NCBI GenBank assembly: GCA_030433125.1
Contig: JAUIKZ010000042.1
Span: 1-9,632, forward strand
Direction of reading: 5' to 3'
Length of the DNA stretch: 9,632 nucleotides
DNA from: Alphaproteobacteria bacterium
GTDB lineage: Bacteria; Pseudomonadota; Alphaproteobacteria; UBA6184
Part shown: positions 1 to 6,312 of the stretch, in pieces
Position numbering within the stretch: the first letter of the stretch is position 1
Layout of the letters: each line of letters starts with the position of its first letter
The notes under the pieces: generated by a model
Told to the model about the DNA's origin: nothing
Seen by the model: only the letters and a program-made list of their open reading frames with translations
Database searches by the model: none
Position numbers and translations under genes: made by a program

Positions 1-46
1 GCGGATCTTCTATGTTCTTAAACAGATTCTTGATGCCCTCGTCCAT
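1..46 (-). CDS. N-terminal fragment of an unidentified protein
   Basis: Reading leftwards from an ATG at 46-44 gives MDEGIKNLFKNIEDP before the window ends. The ATG is preceded by AAGGA with a 6-nt gap, a good ribosome binding site. This is the main reason to believe the start over an in-frame ATG eight codons upstream (70-68). The gene is divergent from the MFS transporter. Fifteen residues are too few to assign a family, and no function is proposed. Confidence 0.5.
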   Translation of the reverse strand, partial: MDEGIKNLFKNIEDP

Positions 47-166
47 GTTGCGTCCTTGCTTTCCACGCATTCACCCATGCATCTCCCCTCTTGTCAATCT
101 ATTTTAGATGCGTCAGCCCTGTGGCTCTTTACTTACCCTCTGTACAACAGGCAATATTTATGTTAT

Positions 167-181
167 TTAACTAAAAATTAA
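167..181 (+). promoter_or_regulatory. CtrA-type box upstream of the MFS gene
   Basis: TTAA (167-170), seven bases, TTAA (178-181): a perfect match to the TTAA-N7-TTAA pattern bound by CtrA in alphaproteobacteria. It ends 8 nt before the ATG at 190, so a regulator bound here would cover the start of the transcript and most simply repress. No convincing -35/-10 pair was found around it, and no Shine-Dalgarno sequence precedes the ATG. Binding by CtrA is inferred. Confidence 0.4.
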
Positions 182-189
182 TATATTGC

Positions 190-1440
190 ATGAAGAAAAA
201 CCGCCTAGGCTTTGCTGCGACCCTTTCAAAAATACCTTTTCCAATTATTGCTCTTTCTATTGCTGCTATGTTGTTAACGATGTCAAGTGCCATAGTGTTT
301 ACGCTCATGCCTTTGTATCAAAAAAAAGTCCTTGGTTTAGAGGTGGGCAAGATCGCTATTCTCGAGTCGATAGTCGAGTTTGTGGCTTTAAGCTTTAGAG
401 TTGTCTCTGGGTATTTTAGTGATTTCTTTATGCAACGAAAGCCCCTCATTTTATTAGGCTTTGGTCTTAATAGTATTGCAAAAATTGGTCTCCCGTTTTC
501 GACGGGAGTTTTTTTTATATATACATTCCGTGTTTTTGAGCGCTTTGGGAATGGGATACAAGCCTCGCCCCGTGATGCCTATGTGGGAGATGTTGCTCCA
601 GATGATGTGAAAGGCGCTAGTTATGGGTTGCGCCAAGGGTTGGGTAAATTGGGTTCTACTGTAGGCGGCATTGTGGTTTTTATTCTTACGGCCTACTTAA
701 CGACGGAGGCAGTGGGTTTAACAGGTGAAACGTACTACTATATTTTGATGGTGGGTACGGGTTTATCATTTGTGGCTACATTAATTGTGGCGTTATTTCT
801 GAAAGAGCCTAAGGTTAAACAACCGGCTGAAAAGAAAAGGAAAAGCCTGTTTAGCATGCATAAATTCAAATCGCTGCCCATAAAATTTTGGCACCTGATG
901 GGAGCGGCATTTGTGTTCAATTTATCTCACTTTAATGAATCTTTACTCTCCTTGCGGGGGGAGGCTATTAACATCCCTGATAAGTATCTACCCTTAATAA
1001 TGGTGTTCATGAACCTGGTGCTGTTTATGGTGTCTTATCCGATCGGCCAAATGTCTGACCGTTTTGGGCGCCGACGCTTTTTGTTTTTGGGTATTGTGGC
1101 GGTCGTTGTCGCTGATTTATTTCTAGCTTTTGCGGACGCGCCAAAATTCATATATGCCGGGGTGTTTTTTTGGGGCGTGCAAATGGCTGTTACTCAAGCC
1201 ATGATCATGACCATTATTGCGGATAACGTTAATGCCGAGCTACGTGGTACAGCCTTTGGTGTATATAACCTCTTAATGGGGCTCGCCTATGTGGCGGGGG
1301 GTATCACCTATGGTTATTTGTGGGATACGTTTAATGTTAGGGTGCCCTTTTTAACCAGCGCGTGTGTGGCCGTGTTTTCGATTGCAGCCTTTCATGTTGT
1401 GTTATGGCCAAATGAAAAAGAAGAAGAGCTGTATACTTAA
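190..1440 (+). CDS. MFS transporter
   Basis: A 416-residue integral inner-membrane protein of normal length for the major facilitator superfamily, with hydrophobic segments spread over two halves around a basic cytoplasmic loop (about residues 205-230, rich in Lys). The cytoplasmic MFS motif A is clear in the second half (GQMSDRFGRRR, 286-296) and degenerate in the first (GYFSDFFMQRK, 74-84). The stretch RVFERFGNGIQASPRDA (114-130) resembles the DRxGKGIRxAPRDA signature of a bacterial MFS subgroup of unknown or drug-like substrates. The substrate cannot be told. The ATG start is the only one that leaves the first membrane helix intact, although it has no visible ribosome binding site. The gene carries a terminator-like hairpin inside codons 101-109 and its stop codon overlaps the rpoN stop codon on the other strand. 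Confidence 0.9.
   Translation: MKKNRLGFAATLSKIPFPIIALSIAAMLLTMSSAIVFTLMPLYQKKVLGLEVGKIAILESIVEFVALSFRVVSGYFSDFFMQRKPLILLGFGLNSIAKIGLPFSTGVFFIYTFRVFERFGNGIQASPRDAYVGDVAPDDVKGASYGLRQGLGKLGSTVGGIVVFILTAYLTTEAVGLTGETYYYILMVGTGLSFVATLIVALFLKEPKVKQPAEKKRKSLFSMHKFKSLPIKFWHLMGAAFVFNLSHFNESLLSLRGEAINIPDKYLPLIMVFMNLVLFMVSYPIGQMSDRFGRRRFLFLGIVAVVVADLFLAFADAPKFIYAGVFFWGVQMAVTQAMIMTIIADNVNAELRGTAFGVYNLLMGLAYVAGGITYGYLWDTFNVRVPFLTSACVAVFSIAAFHVVLWPNEKEEELYT
490..516 (+). terminator. intragenic intrinsic-terminator-like hairpin
   Basis: CTCCCGT (490-496), a 5-nt loop TTTCG, ACGGGAG (502-508), then eight consecutive T (509-516). This is a perfect 7-bp GC-rich stem followed at once by a U-tract in the sense direction, the canonical Rho-independent form. 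It lies inside the MFS coding region, where the reading frame continues through it. It may cause premature termination when ribosomes lag, or be only a sequence coincidence. Confidence 0.55.
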
Positions 1441-2741
1441 ACAACCATCAGCTTGCGTTTGTAAGCCGGCAGAATATTCATCTGTTCACGGTATTTAGCC
1501 ACGGTGCGGCGGGCCACGTTAACGCCGACCCCTTTGAGCATTTGGGCGATTTTTTCATCCGAAAGTGGCGTGTCTTCTTTTGATATTAAGTCATGGATGA
1601 GTTTTTTCACATGGGCCACCGAGTGATTCTCAAAGCTGCCCCCTAAAGACGTATTAAAGAAGTGCTTTAGGTTAAAAGTTCCCAATGGTGTCTGCATAAA
1701 TTTACCGCTAATCGCACGGCTGATGGTGCTTTCATGAACATCGGCTTTGGTGGCTACCTCTTTTAAGGTGAGGCTTGCCGGGGCAGGTGAGGTGCCCAGC
1801 AAATAAGACTTATGCACATCCACAATCACGGCCCCAATTTTTTGTAATGTGTTATAGCGTTGCTGAATCTGTTTCATTAGCCATTTGGCTTCGTTGTAGT
1901 AGCCTTGTATAAACTCTTTTTCCTCCCCCTGAACTTGCTTTTTGGTTTGATCATACAGCGGTGTGGACAGGTCTAAATTGGGGATGTTTGCGTTGTTCAA
2001 ATGCAGCTGTAATTCATCCCCATGTTTGGTCACCGTAAAGTCAGGGGTAATATTATCGGCGGGTGTGTCCTCATACCGCTGCCGCGGGGCGGTGCAATGC
2101 CGTGAGATAAAAAACAGCTCTTTTAGCAGTTCATCTTTACTTACCTTTAGCTTTTTACATAGCGTTTGGGGCGTGTTGAGCGCTTCTTTAAACTGATTCA
2201 AAATTTCCGCTCGAAGAGGTGTCAGCTCATTCATTTCTGCCAGTTGTAGTTTGAAGGCATCCCCAATGTTCAGCGCAAAAACGCCATGCGGGTCAAACTG
2301 TTGAAGCTTACTCAGCACTCGTTTTATAAGCGGCTCTTGCACATTAAAGTGTGTGGCCAGCATTTGTGGCGTGTAATGTAACAGGCCCGCATCATTTAGT
2401 AGTGAGGTCAGCTCAGTCGCGATAAAGTGCTCACGGCTATCAGTGAAGGTGGCGTTAATTTGGTTAAGAAGGTGTTCTTCAAAGCTGGGGTCGTCATTGA
2501 CCACCAGGTCTAAAAAGCTGGGCTGATCATCATCGGCGTGGGCAGCGCTAATGTAGCGGCTGTCATCATGAGAATCATCCGGCCCCACAGGTGCCTCTTC
2601 CAGAAATGGGTTTTCTTGCAGCTGTTGAGTGACATAGTCTTGAAGTTCCAATTGGTTAAATTGCAGCAGTTTTAAGGCGAGCTGCATTTGGGGTGATAGC
2701 TTTAAATCAACGCCGAGCGTTTGTTTTAACCATGTAGACAC
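1437..2741 (-). CDS. rpoN: RNA polymerase sigma-54 factor
   Basis: Sigma-54 directs RNA polymerase to -24/-12 promoters and needs an AAA+ activator to open DNA. All parts of the family are visible. The Gln/Leu-rich region I is at residues 15-48 (PQMQLALKLLQFNQLELQDY), an acidic linker at 50-75, the core-binding domain at about 100-260 (including PHGVFALNIGDAFKLQL), a helix-turn-helix at about 325-362, and an intact RpoN box ARRTVAKYRE (410-419) that reads the -24 element. At 434 residues it is somewhat shorter than the usual 470-500, mainly in the linker. The start is GTG at 2741: an in-frame TAG lies upstream with no better start between. The usual companions hpf and ptsN are not downstream, because the gene ends against the convergent MFS gene. 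No sigma-54 activator is encoded in the window. Confidence 0.95.
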   Translation of the reverse strand: MSTWLKQTLGVDLKLSPQMQLALKLLQFNQLELQDYVTQQLQENPFLEEAPVGPDDSHDDSRYISAAHADDDQPSFLDLVVNDDPSFEEHLLNQINATFTDSREHFIATELTSLLNDAGLLHYTPQMLATHFNVQEPLIKRVLSKLQQFDPHGVFALNIGDAFKLQLAEMNELTPLRAEILNQFKEALNTPQTLCKKLKVSKDELLKELFFISRHCTAPRQRYEDTPADNITPDFTVTKHGDELQLHLNNANIPNLDLSTPLYDQTKKQVQGEEKEFIQGYYNEAKWLMKQIQQRYNTLQKIGAVIVDVHKSYLLGTSPAPASLTLKEVATKADVHESTISRAISGKFMQTPLGTFNLKHFFNTSLGGSFENHSVAHVKKLIHDLISKEDTPLSDEKIAQMLKGVGVNVARRTVAKYREQMNILPAYKRKLMVV

Positions 2742-2768
2742 TGTATGTACTAACCTTATTGATCTTAG

Positions 2769-2798
2769 ATTATCCCAGAAAAATTTCTATTAGGTTAA
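2769..2798 (-). promoter_or_regulatory. candidate sigma-70 promoter of rpoN
   Basis: Read on the minus strand: -35 TTAACC (2798-2793, 4 of 6), an 18-nt spacer, -10 GATAAT (2774-2769, 5 of 6). This would start transcription near 2762 and give a leader of about 20 nt before the GTG at 2741. Found by eye only. Confidence 0.35.
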
Positions 2799-2859
2799 AT
2801 GGCGAGGTGTATTTTTAGGGCGCTTGTGAGGGTAAGATTGAACAAAAATTATTTTCCTG

Positions 2860-2889
2860 TTGACAAGTTAAGGGATGATTAACTAGTTT
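2860..2889 (+). promoter_or_regulatory. candidate promoter of zapE
   Basis: A consensus -35 TTGACA (2860-2865) is followed after 18 nt by a weak -10 TAGTTT (2884-2889). A better -10 by sequence, TATAGT (2894-2899), lies too far from this -35. The spacer is occupied by a TTAA-N7-TTAAC box, listed separately. Transcription would start around 2896, leaving a leader of about 30 nt. Confidence 0.45.
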
Positions 2890-2893
2890 TAAC
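2868..2893 (+). promoter_or_regulatory. tandem CtrA-type boxes in the zapE promoter
   Basis: TTAA (2868-2871), seven bases, TTAAC (2879-2883): a perfect TTAA-N7-TTAAC. A third TTAAC at 2889-2893 follows after six bases. The last part also contains two perfect palindromes, AACTAGTT (2881-2888) and AACTATAGTT (2891-2900), whose centres are 11 bp apart, about one helical turn. The position between -35 and -10 suggests repression or timing control. The identity of the binding protein is inferred from the motif. Confidence 0.5.
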
Positions 2894-2926
2894 TATAGTT
2901 TACCAAGTAATAAAAATGAAACCGCA

Positions 2927-3994
2927 ATGATAGAAAATAAGAATGAATTTAGTCTACCCAAATACATTGAGTTTGTAGCAAAAATGGGGTGGCAGGCCGA
3001 TGTGTTTCAGGAGCTTGCCTACAATGAATTGCCCACAACCTTTAAGCATTTAAATTGTGTTAAACCCAGGTTTTATATCTGGCGCAGTAGAAGGCGTCCT
3101 AAGGGTATATATATACATGGTCATGTGGGGCGTGGTAAAACAGCGCTCGCTGATTACTTTTATGAGCATTTGTGCTTTGAGCAAAAACAACGTTTTCACT
3201 TTCATGACTTCATGAATTATATACACGGTTTTTTAGGTGAGCGGGGTAATACCCCACAAGCGTGGGATCAGTTAATAAAAAAAATATCGAATGATGGTTG
3301 GCTTCTTTATATTGATGAGTTCAATGTAACCAATATTGCGGATGCGTCTATTTTGCACAAGCTTTTTGCTGACTTGTTTTATAAGGGGGTTGTGCCGATT
3401 CTTACCTCAAACCACACTCCCGACGAGCTATACAAAGATGGCCTGAATTATGAACAGTTTGCGCCCTTTGTGAAAGTGCTAAAGCGCCATGTGAAAGTGG
3501 TGGAGATCATTGGTAAAAAAGATTGGCGCGCACAGGCGGGCTCCAACTCCAATTTTTACCTTGGGGAGAAGGGCTTGGAGGCCTTGTTAAGCCATTTAAA
3601 TGACTTCGTTCAAGCCGAAGGTATCACCAAAAAAGGCGCTGTTTTAAATGTCAATGGACGTAAGCTGACGTTGAAGCATACGTTTGGCGAGGCGGCTGTT
3701 TTTAAGTTTTCAGAGCTATGTAGCAAAGCGCTTGGCACAGCCGACTACCGCGAAATTGCTCAGAACTTTACCAGGCTCTACATCCACTCCGTGCCAGCAT
3801 TGGGTGAGGAAAATGCGGATGACCTCCAGCGCTTTATACACTTTATTGATATCGTGTATGACCGTAAAAATGATTTGTTTTTGCACAGCGAAGTTCCGTT
3901 GCATGAGATAGTAGCCACGCAAGAAAACACCGAACAACAGCGCCTCGCCTCAAGGTTGAGCGAGCTGGTGGGGGGGGAGTGCCTAGGGCTTTAG
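2927..3994 (+). CDS. zapE: AFG1/ZapE family ATPase
   Basis: A cytoplasmic AAA-type P-loop ATPase. The Escherichia coli homologue ZapE interacts with the FtsZ ring and is needed for division under stress; the mitochondrial homologue AFG1 acts in protein quality control. Walker A is GHVGRGKT (65-72), Walker B is LLYIDE (126-131), followed by the family signature EFNVTNIADASIL (131-143), sensor I TSN (160-162), and DELYKDGLNYEQFAPFVKVLK (166-186). The C-terminal FSELCSKALGTADYREIA (261-278) and RFIHFIDIVYDRK (302-314) are also characteristic. The length of 355 is normal. The start has no clear Shine-Dalgarno sequence. A four-codon ORF (ATG at 2916) ends in a TGA that overlaps the zapE ATG. The 3' end contains a run of eight G (3970-3977). 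The gene converges on hdaA. Confidence 0.95.
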   Translation: MIENKNEFSLPKYIEFVAKMGWQADVFQELAYNELPTTFKHLNCVKPRFYIWRSRRRPKGIYIHGHVGRGKTALADYFYEHLCFEQKQRFHFHDFMNYIHGFLGERGNTPQAWDQLIKKISNDGWLLYIDEFNVTNIADASILHKLFADLFYKGVVPILTSNHTPDELYKDGLNYEQFAPFVKVLKRHVKVVEIIGKKDWRAQAGSNSNFYLGEKGLEALLSHLNDFVQAEGITKKGAVLNVNGRKLTLKHTFGEAAVFKFSELCSKALGTADYREIAQNFTRLYIHSVPALGEENADDLQRFIHFIDIVYDRKNDLFLHSEVPLHEIVATQENTEQQRLASRLSELVGGECLGL

Positions 3995-4062
3995 TCTCGC
4001 AGAAATGGTGTGGGCCGCCTATGCCCCGCAAACCTCGTTTTGCTTCTTGATAAGAAGATAGA

Positions 4063-4078
4063 GAGGGGCTCACCCCTC
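4063..4078. terminator. short hairpin between convergent zapE and hdaA
   Basis: GAGGGG (4063-4068), a 4-nt loop, CCCCTC (4073-4078), overlapping the hdaA stop codon (4072-4070). Neither strand has a T-run after it, so it is not a canonical intrinsic terminator. Two other small inverted repeats fill the 75-nt gap: CTTCTT-GAT-AAGAAG (4043-4057) and GCAAA-N6-TTTGC (4028-4043). The region may terminate both genes weakly or with help from Rho. Confidence 0.25.
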
Positions 4079-4738
4079 CCTTAACAGCCTCTTAACAAAA
4101 GGTACGGTGAGTTTTTTGTTTTGGCTTAAACTTTCTTCCACCAAAAAGGGAACGAGGTGGTTTGCTTCTGTGAAGGAGCGGGCGCAGTTATTTACAAGCC
4201 ATTCAATAACCGTCATGTCTACGGAAAGTTGATGGTTATAAAACAGCTTGAGATATACGCGGTGTAGCAGTTCATCGTCAGGGAGATCGAGTTGTATTTT
4301 AGGGTATAACTTCAAGCGAGACTTAACATCTTCTGTGCTTAAATTAAGGGCGTCAATATCATCGCTTAAAAACACCAGAAAGGGCTTTTCCAGTTCTTTA
4401 AGTATATTAAGCACATGAAACAGGTTTTCTTCTTGCTGTGGTGTGAAGCCATCTATCACGCAAGCAGGCGCATCTTGTATTTCATGCCTCAATTCCTGTA
4501 ATGAGGCATTAAGGTCGATGCTTGTAGCATGCGTGGCTTGTTTAAATATGTGTGCTAGGTGCGTTTTTCCGGAGCCTTCGGGGCCAACAATGATATAGCC
4601 TAATGCTGTCCAGGGTTTTTCGCGAGCCGCTACATAATAAGCTGCGCTGTTGCTTTCCCCCACCATAAAGTTAGTGGTGCTATAATCCGGTTTGTAGTGT
4701 ATAGGGAAGATGTCTTGCTTAGGGGGTTTGGTCGTCAC
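4070..4738 (-). CDS. hdaA: DnaA regulatory inactivator homologue (HdaA)
   Basis: A 222-residue protein of the DnaA-like AAA+ family without the DnaA DNA-binding domain, matching Hda/HdaA. In Caulobacter HdaA works with the sliding clamp to convert DnaA-ATP to DnaA-ADP and stop over-initiation. Walker A is GPEGSGKT (52-59); the Walker B segment is ACVIDGF (92-98) and lacks the usual second acidic residue. DVKSRLKLYPKIQLDLPDDELL (137-158) carries the DLRSRL-type arginine, and the sensor II region is around NNCARSFTEANHL (183-195). The N-terminal QDIFPI (8-13) stands where the clamp-binding motif lies and is a degenerate fit. The start is GTG at 4738, overlapping the permease gene by 20 nt. It is the last gene of the operon, as commonly seen in alphaproteobacteria. 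Confidence 0.88.
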   Translation of the reverse strand: MTTKPPKQDIFPIHYKPDYSTTNFMVGESNSAAYYVAAREKPWTALGYIIVGPEGSGKTHLAHIFKQATHATSIDLNASLQELRHEIQDAPACVIDGFTPQQEENLFHVLNILKELEKPFLVFLSDDIDALNLSTEDVKSRLKLYPKIQLDLPDDELLHRVYLKLFYNHQLSVDMTVIEWLVNNCARSFTEANHLVPFLVEESLSQNKKLTVPFVKRLLREG

Positions 4739-5786
4739 GGCTCACCTCTGATTTCACATATACATTGTACAAGCTGGGTAAAATAGTGCGTAACACCCCC
4801 GCGATAGGAGTAGCGAGTAACACCCCCCAAAAACCAAATATATAGCCCCCCAAAAAAATGGCGAACAATACCCAAATGGGGTGGAGCCCTAGTCGCTTGC
4901 CGATCAAGTATGGGCTTAATAGCGCCATCTCCAATGTTTGGGCTACGAGCACCGCTACCGTCACACCAATGTATAAGGAGCTGCCGCCGCCTTGCAAATA
5001 GGCAAGAAGCATAGCGCTAATATAAGCGATAGTTACGCCGGCGTAAGGTACAAACGTGAGGGCGCCCGCAACAACCCCCATGATGAGGCTGTATTGTAAT
5101 CCGATGAAATAAAACATAATGGTGTATAAAAACATTATCACAACACACACAATGCTTTGGCCCCGTAAGTAGCTTCCCACGGAAGCGTTGATTTTCGCAA
5201 GCCCATAATAAAAGATGCGCTTTTGGTTAGGCGGCAGATAGCGATCAATACTGGCCACCATGTTTGGCCAATCCTTCATAAGGTAAAACGCAATAATGGG
5301 GGAGACGATGATCATGCCAAGGGTGTGGAGCATGCTAATGCTGCCATTTAACACGCGGGAAAAGCTGTTGTTTAACGTGCTAAGTAAATAGTTTGATGTT
5401 TGGCCGATTTTGTTTTTCAGCACCACGATATACTGTGGGTCCACATGTTTACCAATACGCACCAAGTATTCATTGAGCATTTCTTGTAGCTGACGTGTAT
5501 ATTTGGGTAATGCCACAATAAGCTTAAGGGCTTGGGTATAAACCTTCGGCAGCACAAGCCAAAAGAATACAGCGATGATAGTTAAAATGAGACAAGTAAC
5601 CAGGAGCGAAGAGCCCCAGCGCGGCACGCCGAATGTTTTTAGTTTTGAAATAAGTGGTTGAAAGAAAAAGGCCAAAACACCACCGGCTATGAACGGGCCC
5701 AATATTTCACTAATGGTATATAAAAAGTAAGCTCCTAAGAGGGCCGCTAAGGTTAAAATAATTTTGCGATTATTTATTTGATGCAT
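4719..5786 (-). CDS. AI-2E/PerM family membrane permease
   Basis: A 355-residue inner-membrane protein of the AI-2E (formerly UPF0118/PerM) family. Family members have been linked to export of autoinducer-2 or to Na+/H+ exchange, so the substrate here is unknown. Hydrophobic segments appear at about 9-26, 28-46, 60-80, 153-171, 209-230, 231-248, 251-266, 272-291 and 303-340. Between the third and fourth is a soluble stretch (about 81-150). Family landmarks are YLRGQ (206-210), FVPYAG (245-250), and LSPYLIGKRLGLHPIWVLFAIFLGG read as two parts (290-303 and 304-314), then FGFWGVLLATPIAGVL (317-332). The ATG at 5786 overlaps the phosphatidyltransferase gene by 17 nt; the ribosome binding site is weak, so coupling is likely. 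The gene is fixed between pgsA-like and hdaA, but no functional link to either is known. Confidence 0.9.
   Translation of the reverse strand: MHQINNRKIILTLAALLGAYFLYTISEILGPFIAGGVLAFFFQPLISKLKTFGVPRWGSSLLVTCLILTIIAVFFWLVLPKVYTQALKLIVALPKYTRQLQEMLNEYLVRIGKHVDPQYIVVLKNKIGQTSNYLLSTLNNSFSRVLNGSISMLHTLGMIIVSPIIAFYLMKDWPNMVASIDRYLPPNQKRIFYYGLAKINASVGSYLRGQSIVCVVIMFLYTIMFYFIGLQYSLIMGVVAGALTFVPYAGVTIAYISAMLLAYLQGGGSSLYIGVTVAVLVAQTLEMALLSPYLIGKRLGLHPIWVLFAIFLGGYIFGFWGVLLATPIAGVLRTILPSLYNVYVKSEVSRDDQTP
4742..4749 (-). promoter_or_regulatory. strong ribosome binding site for hdaA
   Basis: AGAGGTGA on the minus strand, complementary to the 16S rRNA tail, with GAGG six bases before the GTG at 4738-4736. 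It lies inside the 3' end of the permease gene. It decides the GTG start and supports translational coupling across the 20-nt overlap. Confidence 0.7.
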
Positions 5787-6312
5787 AGACTCGTTGTCCC
5801 CACAATATATATTGCACGCCCGATAGAACTGTTGTGGTTAGAATAACACCTATGGAAATAAACACAAATGAATTTAGGTTTGTGGCAAGCATGTTATTCA
5901 GCATTACAAACAACACAAGCAGTATTTGGAAGGTGGTGTTGATTTTGCTGAGCACCGAGGGAGCCACAATAACCTTAATGGCACGCATACGCATAAAGCT
6001 AATCCCCCCCATTATAATAAGGTCGCGCAGCACTACAATAAATACAAACCACGCTGGCAACAGGCCTCGCAATGTTATGGCTATGTAGGTTATGCCTATC
6101 AAAAGCTTATCCGCTAGAGGGTCGAGATAAGCGCCCAGCATAGTACGGGCTTTGAAGCGCCTGGCTAAAAAGCCATCTAAGGCATCGGTCGCGCCAGCTA
6201 TAACAAGCTGTATAAAGGCCGTTTTCATGGAGCCGAACAAAATGTTGTAGCCAATGAACGGTATTAATAAAATACGTATTATGGTGAGGATATTAGGCAG
6301 CTGTCGGGGCAT
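5770..6312 (-). CDS. CDP-alcohol phosphatidyltransferase (PgsA-like)
   Basis: A small (180 residues) multi-pass membrane enzyme that moves a phosphatidyl group from CDP-diacylglycerol to an alcohol. The full catalytic signature D-x2-DG-x2-AR-x8-G-x3-D-x3-D is intact: D43, D46, G47, A50, R51, G60, D64, D68. The N-terminal LPNILTIIRILLIP (5-18) and SVLSKINTTFQI (119-130) resemble phosphatidylglycerophosphate synthase (PgsA), the likeliest activity, using glycerol-3-phosphate. A bacterial cardiolipin synthase of the same superfamily is the main alternative, and sequence alone does not decide. Membrane segments are seen at about 8-26, 31-43, 70-85, 87-104, 126-144 and 148-168. The ATG at 6312 lies 20 nt inside the end of the DUF2066 gene. 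Confidence 0.88.
   Translation of the reverse strand: MPRQLPNILTIIRILLIPFIGYNILFGSMKTAFIQLVIAGATDALDGFLARRFKARTMLGAYLDPLADKLLIGITYIAITLRGLLPAWFVFIVVLRDLIIMGGISFMRMRAIKVIVAPSVLSKINTTFQILLVLFVMLNNMLATNLNSFVFISIGVILTTTVLSGVQYILWGQRVYASNK

Noticed and set aside
361..378. CTCGA...TCGAG inverted repeat in the MFS gene
   Set aside because: It is short, imperfect and coding (ILESIVEF), with no sign of regulatory placement.
885..905. TTGGCACC-like sequence resembling a sigma-54 -24 element
   Set aside because: The GC of the -12 element is not at the required spacing, and the site is inside the MFS coding region.
1963..2196. 77-residue plus-strand open frame opposite rpoN
   Set aside because: Ser/Cys-rich composition is typical of an antisense shadow of a real gene.
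3843..4073. 76-residue minus-strand open frame across the zapE 3' end
   Set aside because: It lies opposite conserved zapE codons, has low-complexity Pro/Arg content and no recognisable start signal.
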